64,000 nucleotides of DNA, taken from Haloplanus ruber. GTDB lineage: Archaea; Halobacteriota; Halobacteria; Halobacteriales; Haloferacaceae. The notes under the pieces were generated by a model. It did no database searches. It saw only the letters and a list, made by a program, of their open reading frames with translations, and was not told the DNA's origin. Position numbers and translations under genes: made by a program. Below, one piece after another: positions 60,878-64,000 of this stretch (its first letter is position 1; each line of letters starts with the position of its first letter). The stretch lies in assembly GCF_024494725.1 (NCBI RefSeq), contig NZ_JANHDK010000001.1, forward strand, positions 744,001-808,000. The letters are read 5' to 3'.

Positions 60878-61372
60878 ATGAGCGACGACATCGCGGTCGT
60901 GTGGGGGGACGGCGAGGCTCGGACGCCACTGAGCGCGTTCGACGCCGCGCTGGCGGACGCCGGCATCCACAACTACAACCTCGTCACCTACTCGTCGGTC
61001 GTGCCGCCCGAGCGGTCGGTCACGACGGTGGGACAGGTCGAGGCGCCGTACGAGGTTGGCACGCCGGTCGGGGTGGTCCGGGCAGAGCGGGAGTCCACGC
61101 GGCCGAACGAGACGGTCGCCGCCGGTCTCGGGTGGATTCGCGCCCGGGAGGGCGGCGTCCTGATGGAGAGCGACGCGGGATCGGCGGCGGCGGTGCGGGC
61201 GGATCTCCGGGAAAAACTCGCGGACGCCCGACGACTCCGCGACTGGGACTGGGCGGGCGACCCGGAACTGGCGGTCCACGAACACACCGTCGACCGAACC
61301 GGTGCGGTGGTCGTCGCGGCCGTCTACGGCCCGCTCGCAGAGGCGAGAGAGGCCGCCGACGGTCGACGGTAG
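60878..61372 (+). CDS. pdaD: Pyruvoyl-dependent arginine decarboxylase
   Basis: 164 residues. Archaeal PdaD makes agmatine from arginine and self-cleaves between two serines to form the pyruvoyl group: here S39-S40 in LVTYSSVVPPE. GIHNYNLVTYSSVVP, YEVGTPVGVVRAE and a C-terminal VVVAAVYGP strand match the family. Agmatine feeds polyamine and agmatidine (tRNA-Ile modification) synthesis. It diverges from the carbonic anhydrase gene by 81 bases. Confidence 0.93.
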   Translation: MSDDIAVVWGDGEARTPLSAFDAALADAGIHNYNLVTYSSVVPPERSVTTVGQVEAPYEVGTPVGVVRAERESTRPNETVAAGLGWIRAREGGVLMESDAGSAAAVRADLREKLADARRLRDWDWAGDPELAVHEHTVDRTGAVVVAAVYGPLAEAREAADGRR

Positions 61373-61463
61373 CGGGAACGGGCGCCGGGATACCGGCCAC
61401 GCGTTCCGCTGGAATGCCGAGCGCGCGACCCCGGACGGTCAGGACGCTGATCGGGTGAGGCGA

Positions 61464-61488
61464 GGCGGCCGCCGACGAGACGGCCGCC
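61464..61488. repeat. GC-rich hairpin between pdaD and quinone oxidoreductase genes
   Basis: GGCGGCCG (61464-61471) pairs perfectly with CGGCCGCC (61481-61488) around 9 bases. It sits in the 221-base gap between two plus-strand genes. Could be a transcript-end structure; chance formation in GC-rich DNA is also likely. Confidence 0.4.
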
Positions 61489-61593
61489 GAAGGATCGAGG
61501 CCCGGTTGCGGCGCGGGCGGCGATCAGCGAACGCCCACACGCGTCGCCGCGAACGCCGAGTATACCCGTCCGAGTCACCAACCCCGAGCCGAG

Positions 61594-62598
61594 ATGCCTT
61601 CCGAGATGGACGCCTACGTGATCGAAGAGTTTGGCGACCCGGACGTATTCGAGCAGACGACGGCCGCGGTGCCCGATCCCGGCCCCGACGAGATTCGCGT
61701 CGAGGTCGTCGCCTCCAGCGTCAACCCGGTCGATTACAAGGTTCGACAGGGGTACATTCCCGAGTTCGCGCCCGACTTCCCGGCGACGCTTCACTGCGAC
61801 GCGGCCGGCGTCGTCGACGCGGTCGGTGAGAACGTTGAGGCGTTCGAGGCGGGCGACGAGGTGTACGGCATGCCCGGCGGCGTGGGTCGACAGGGCGCAC
61901 TCGCCGACTACGTCGTCGGCCACGCGGGGACGTTCGCACACGCCCCCGAGTCGATTCCGCTGGCGGAGAGCGCCGCGCTCCCGGTTGTCGCTCTGACGGC
62001 GTGGGAGATGCTTGCCGACAAGACGGCCGTCGACGTCGACGACGACGTGTTGGTCTACGGCGCGACAGGTGGCGTCGGTCACGTCGGCGTCCAACTGGCC
62101 GACTGGTTCGGGGCGACCGTCACCGCGACGGCGTCGAGCGAGGACAAACGCGCCCTCGCGACGGATCTGGGAGCCGACGCCACGGTCGATTACACCGAAA
62201 CCGACGTCGGGGCGTACGTCGACGAGTACACGGACGGCGCCGGCTTCGATGTCGTCTTCGATCCGGTCGGCGACGACCACCTCAACACGGCGTTCGAGGC
62301 GGTACGCCCCTACGGAAGCGTCGTGACGACCGAATCGAGCGAGGCAGAGGGTGTCGACCTCTCGCCCATGCACGCCACCTCGCTGGAACTCGGGGTCGTG
62401 CTCGTCATCTACCCTGTCCTGGCCGGGCGGGGACAAGCGCGGATCGGCGACGAACTCGAGACGATTGCGACCCTCGTCGATAAGGGCGTCCTCGCCCCAC
62501 ACGTCGACGACCGGTATGCGTTCGCGGACGCCGCGGACGCCCACCGCCGCGCCGAAGACGGCGACTTCGTCGGCAAACTTCTGCTCGTCAACGAGTGA
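61594..62598 (+). CDS. Zinc-independent alcohol dehydrogenase/quinone oxidoreductase-like protein
   Basis: 334 residues (ATG 61594; ATG 61606 also possible). Medium-chain dehydrogenase with N-terminal GroES domain (DEIRVEVVASSVNPVDYKVRQGYIPEFAPDFPATLHCDAAGVV) and Rossmann fold DVLVYGATGGVGHVGVQLADWFGATVTATASSEDKR, FDVVFDPVGDDHL. No catalytic or structural zinc cysteine set is seen, as in NADPH:quinone oxidoreductases. It has no operon partner; the substrate is unknown. Confidence 0.92.
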   Translation: MPSEMDAYVIEEFGDPDVFEQTTAAVPDPGPDEIRVEVVASSVNPVDYKVRQGYIPEFAPDFPATLHCDAAGVVDAVGENVEAFEAGDEVYGMPGGVGRQGALADYVVGHAGTFAHAPESIPLAESAALPVVALTAWEMLADKTAVDVDDDVLVYGATGGVGHVGVQLADWFGATVTATASSEDKRALATDLGADATVDYTETDVGAYVDEYTDGAGFDVVFDPVGDDHLNTAFEAVRPYGSVVTTESSEAEGVDLSPMHATSLELGVVLVIYPVLAGRGQARIGDELETIATLVDKGVLAPHVDDRYAFADAADAHRRAEDGDFVGKLLLVNE

Positions 62599-62953
62599 GT
62601 GCGTGACCGATCCCCTCTCTCGCTGCCGCGTCCTCCTCGACGCCACTCGTGAACTCGGTTGTCACGTCGTCGTTGCCGGCGAGGGCGACGGTTAGGGGTT
62701 CGCCGATTTCGTCCGAGGGGTGTCCGACGGCGAATCTCGCGTCGCCGCGACCGACGAGTCGAGGCAACAAGAGAGTGAGACGCGCCCGTTCTATACGCCA
62801 CGGCCGTACGACGACTGTGTCGACGATTTGTGCAGGGTGTCACTATTGATGGTGCCGCCCACGCCCCCCACCGGACCCTACTACTTTGTACGGCGGACGC
62901 GATAGTCTGGCACCAGCGTGTCGACGGCGACGACACGCGGAGGATGATTTTCG
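62599..62953. other. Intergenic region before ADP-ribosylglycohydrolase
   Basis: 355 bases. A minus-strand TTG-initiated frame (62588-62770, 60 codons) has haloarchaeal-like composition, but it has no recognised family and overlaps the preceding gene, so it is not called. No RNA or strong repeat is seen. Confidence 0.4.
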
Positions 62954-63883
62954 ATGACAGCCACTGATCGTGCGGAAGGCGTCTTGCTCGGACTCGCGTG
63001 CGGCGACGCGCTCGGTCGTCCGGTCGAGTTCCGATCACCACGGCGTATCGAACGGGAGCACGGACGACTCGACGAGATGGTGGGCGACGGTACCCACCGC
63101 AAACCGCCGGGTACCATCACGGACGACACCGAACTGGCGCTCCGGATCGCCCGCAGTCTCGTCGAGCGAGGTACGTTCGACGGCGCCGACATCGCGGAAC
63201 GGTTCGTCGAGTGGTACCGGAGTGACCCGTTCGACATCGGCGGGCTCACTGCCGACGCCCTCCGACTCATCGACCAGGGACACGCGTGGGACGGCGCCGG
63301 ACAAACCTGCTGGGAGGCGCGGCCGGAAGGACAGAACGCGGGCAACGGCAGCGTCATGCGATGTGGGCCGCACGCGCTCGCGTTCGACGGCGACGAATCC
63401 GCGCTCGTGACTGCGAGTGCGGCTTCCTCTCGGATCACCCACGCCGACCCGCGGTGTACGTACGGCTGTGCCGTGCTGAATCTCACTGTCGCGAACTGTC
63501 TGCACGAGCGCGAACGGCCGCTCGCGGCCGCGCTGGAGACCGTTCGTGTGGACGCTCCAGACGAACTCGTCGACGCACTCGAACCGATCGTTGCGGGGGC
63601 AGAGCCCGAGCCACTCTCGAACAGCGGCTACGTCGTCCACACGCTCCAGACGGCGCTTTACGAGGCACTCACAGCCGATCAGGCCGGTGAAGCGATCATC
63701 GGCGCCGTCAATCGGGGTGGTGACACCGACACGCTCGGTGCCGTCGCCGGCGCTGTCGCGGGCGCTCGGTTCGGCGCGTCGTCACTCCCGCCCGCGTGGC
63801 TCGATGTGGTCGACGAGGTCGGTGAACTTCGTGACCTCGCCGGCGACCTGTTCGAGGGAACGTACACGCCAGTACCGTCCTGA
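62954..63883 (+). CDS. ADP-ribosylglycohydrolase family protein
   Basis: 309 residues of the DraG/ARH fold, which removes ADP-ribose from proteins or nucleic acids using two Mg ions. RAEGVLLGLACGDALGRPVEF, the metal motif GTITDDTEL (residues 53-61), GNGSVMRCGPHAL, and the second metal motif NRGGDTDTLGAVAGAVAGA are all present. Length is typical. No DraT-like transferase lies beside it, so the target is open. Confidence 0.93.
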   Translation: MTATDRAEGVLLGLACGDALGRPVEFRSPRRIEREHGRLDEMVGDGTHRKPPGTITDDTELALRIARSLVERGTFDGADIAERFVEWYRSDPFDIGGLTADALRLIDQGHAWDGAGQTCWEARPEGQNAGNGSVMRCGPHALAFDGDESALVTASAASSRITHADPRCTYGCAVLNLTVANCLHERERPLAAALETVRVDAPDELVDALEPIVAGAEPEPLSNSGYVVHTLQTALYEALTADQAGEAIIGAVNRGGDTDTLGAVAGAVAGARFGASSLPPAWLDVVDEVGELRDLAGDLFEGTYTPVPS

Positions 63884-64000
63884 GCGGCGCTCCAGAACGG
63901 TTGTACCGGTACGCGTGTCGTGGATTCCACGCGCGCTCGACAATTTCTTGACGAAGGCAGGGAACGCGACGAGGAACTGCGAGAGGAGTGATCGGGCTAA
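63884..64000. other. Right-edge sequence
   Basis: 117 bases after the glycohydrolase gene. A 23-codon plus-strand frame (from GTG near 63922, RARQFLDEGRERDEEL) ends at TGA near 63990; it could be a remnant or chance. No complete gene. Confidence 0.3.

Noticed and set aside
62588-62770. 60-codon minus-strand frame before the ADP-ribosylglycohydrolase gene
   Set aside because: TTG start, overlap with the preceding gene and no recognisable family; composition alone is not enough.

Overview
The window looks like a chromosome segment of a halophilic archaeon (class Halobacteria). The DNA is GC-rich, the predicted proteins are strongly acidic, many genes have TATA-like boxes about 25-30 bases before the start codon (leaderless transcripts), and the families are typical of haloarchaea: Bat/HTH_10 regulators, multi-PAS histidine kinases, DUF5786 and DUF3209 proteins, Nop5-FlpA, GshA and a pyruvoyl arginine decarboxylase. 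I cannot fix the genus.

Layout. 1-3.3 kb: minus-strand coxG-coxS-coxL molybdenum hydroxylase genes, with coxL cut by the left edge. Its active-site loop is the form II type. 3.6-12 kb: a small winged-helix regulator, a 1181-residue Bat-type sensor/activator and a 1298-residue histidine kinase. 12.3-15.4 kb: an SRAP protein, a ribbon-helix-helix-like protein translationally coupled to a tyrosine recombinase, conspicuous inverted repeats, and a stretch with a TrkH remnant. 15.4-21 kb: a hypothetical protein, a 38-residue zinc finger, a kinase/response-regulator/hybrid-kinase operon, and a kinase with a LOV (blue-light flavin) domain.

21-42 kb is the centre of the window: a nearly complete cobalamin (corrin ring) and cobalt-uptake region. 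cobN-cbiC-cbiE-cbiA diverge from a fused chlI/chlD-type chelatase gene. cobA and a tightly overlapping operon (cbiT-L-F-G-H-H', ferredoxin, LAGLIDADG-like protein, cbiX-ferredoxin fusion, DUF3209, beta-propeller) diverge from cbiMNQO. CbiX and CobN/ChlID chelatases coexist. No CbiD or CbiJ/CobK is visible, so uncharacterised operon members are candidates for missing roles. A shared 26-27 base motif lies in both divergent control regions and may be the regulon's operator.

42-47.6 kb is housekeeping: nop5-flpA (C/D-box sRNP), tenA, a PadR regulator, gshA, a winged-helix regulator and coaD. 47.6-51.4 kb is an AT-richer accessory stretch. It carries a one-repeat TFB-like protein, a broken restriction-endonuclease-like gene, a TRAM protein, a membrane glycosyltransferase and a broken zinc-finger gene, and ends at tRNA-Leu(TAG) with a degraded second copy of the tRNA 3' end, as expected for an old integration site. 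51.6-64 kb: another giant receiver/PAS kinase, a CaiB-type CoA transferase, DCC and DUF2071 proteins, DUF5786, an acyl-CoA ligase, a gamma carbonic anhydrase, a pyruvoyl arginine decarboxylase, a quinone-oxidoreductase-like protein and an ADP-ribosylglycohydrolase.
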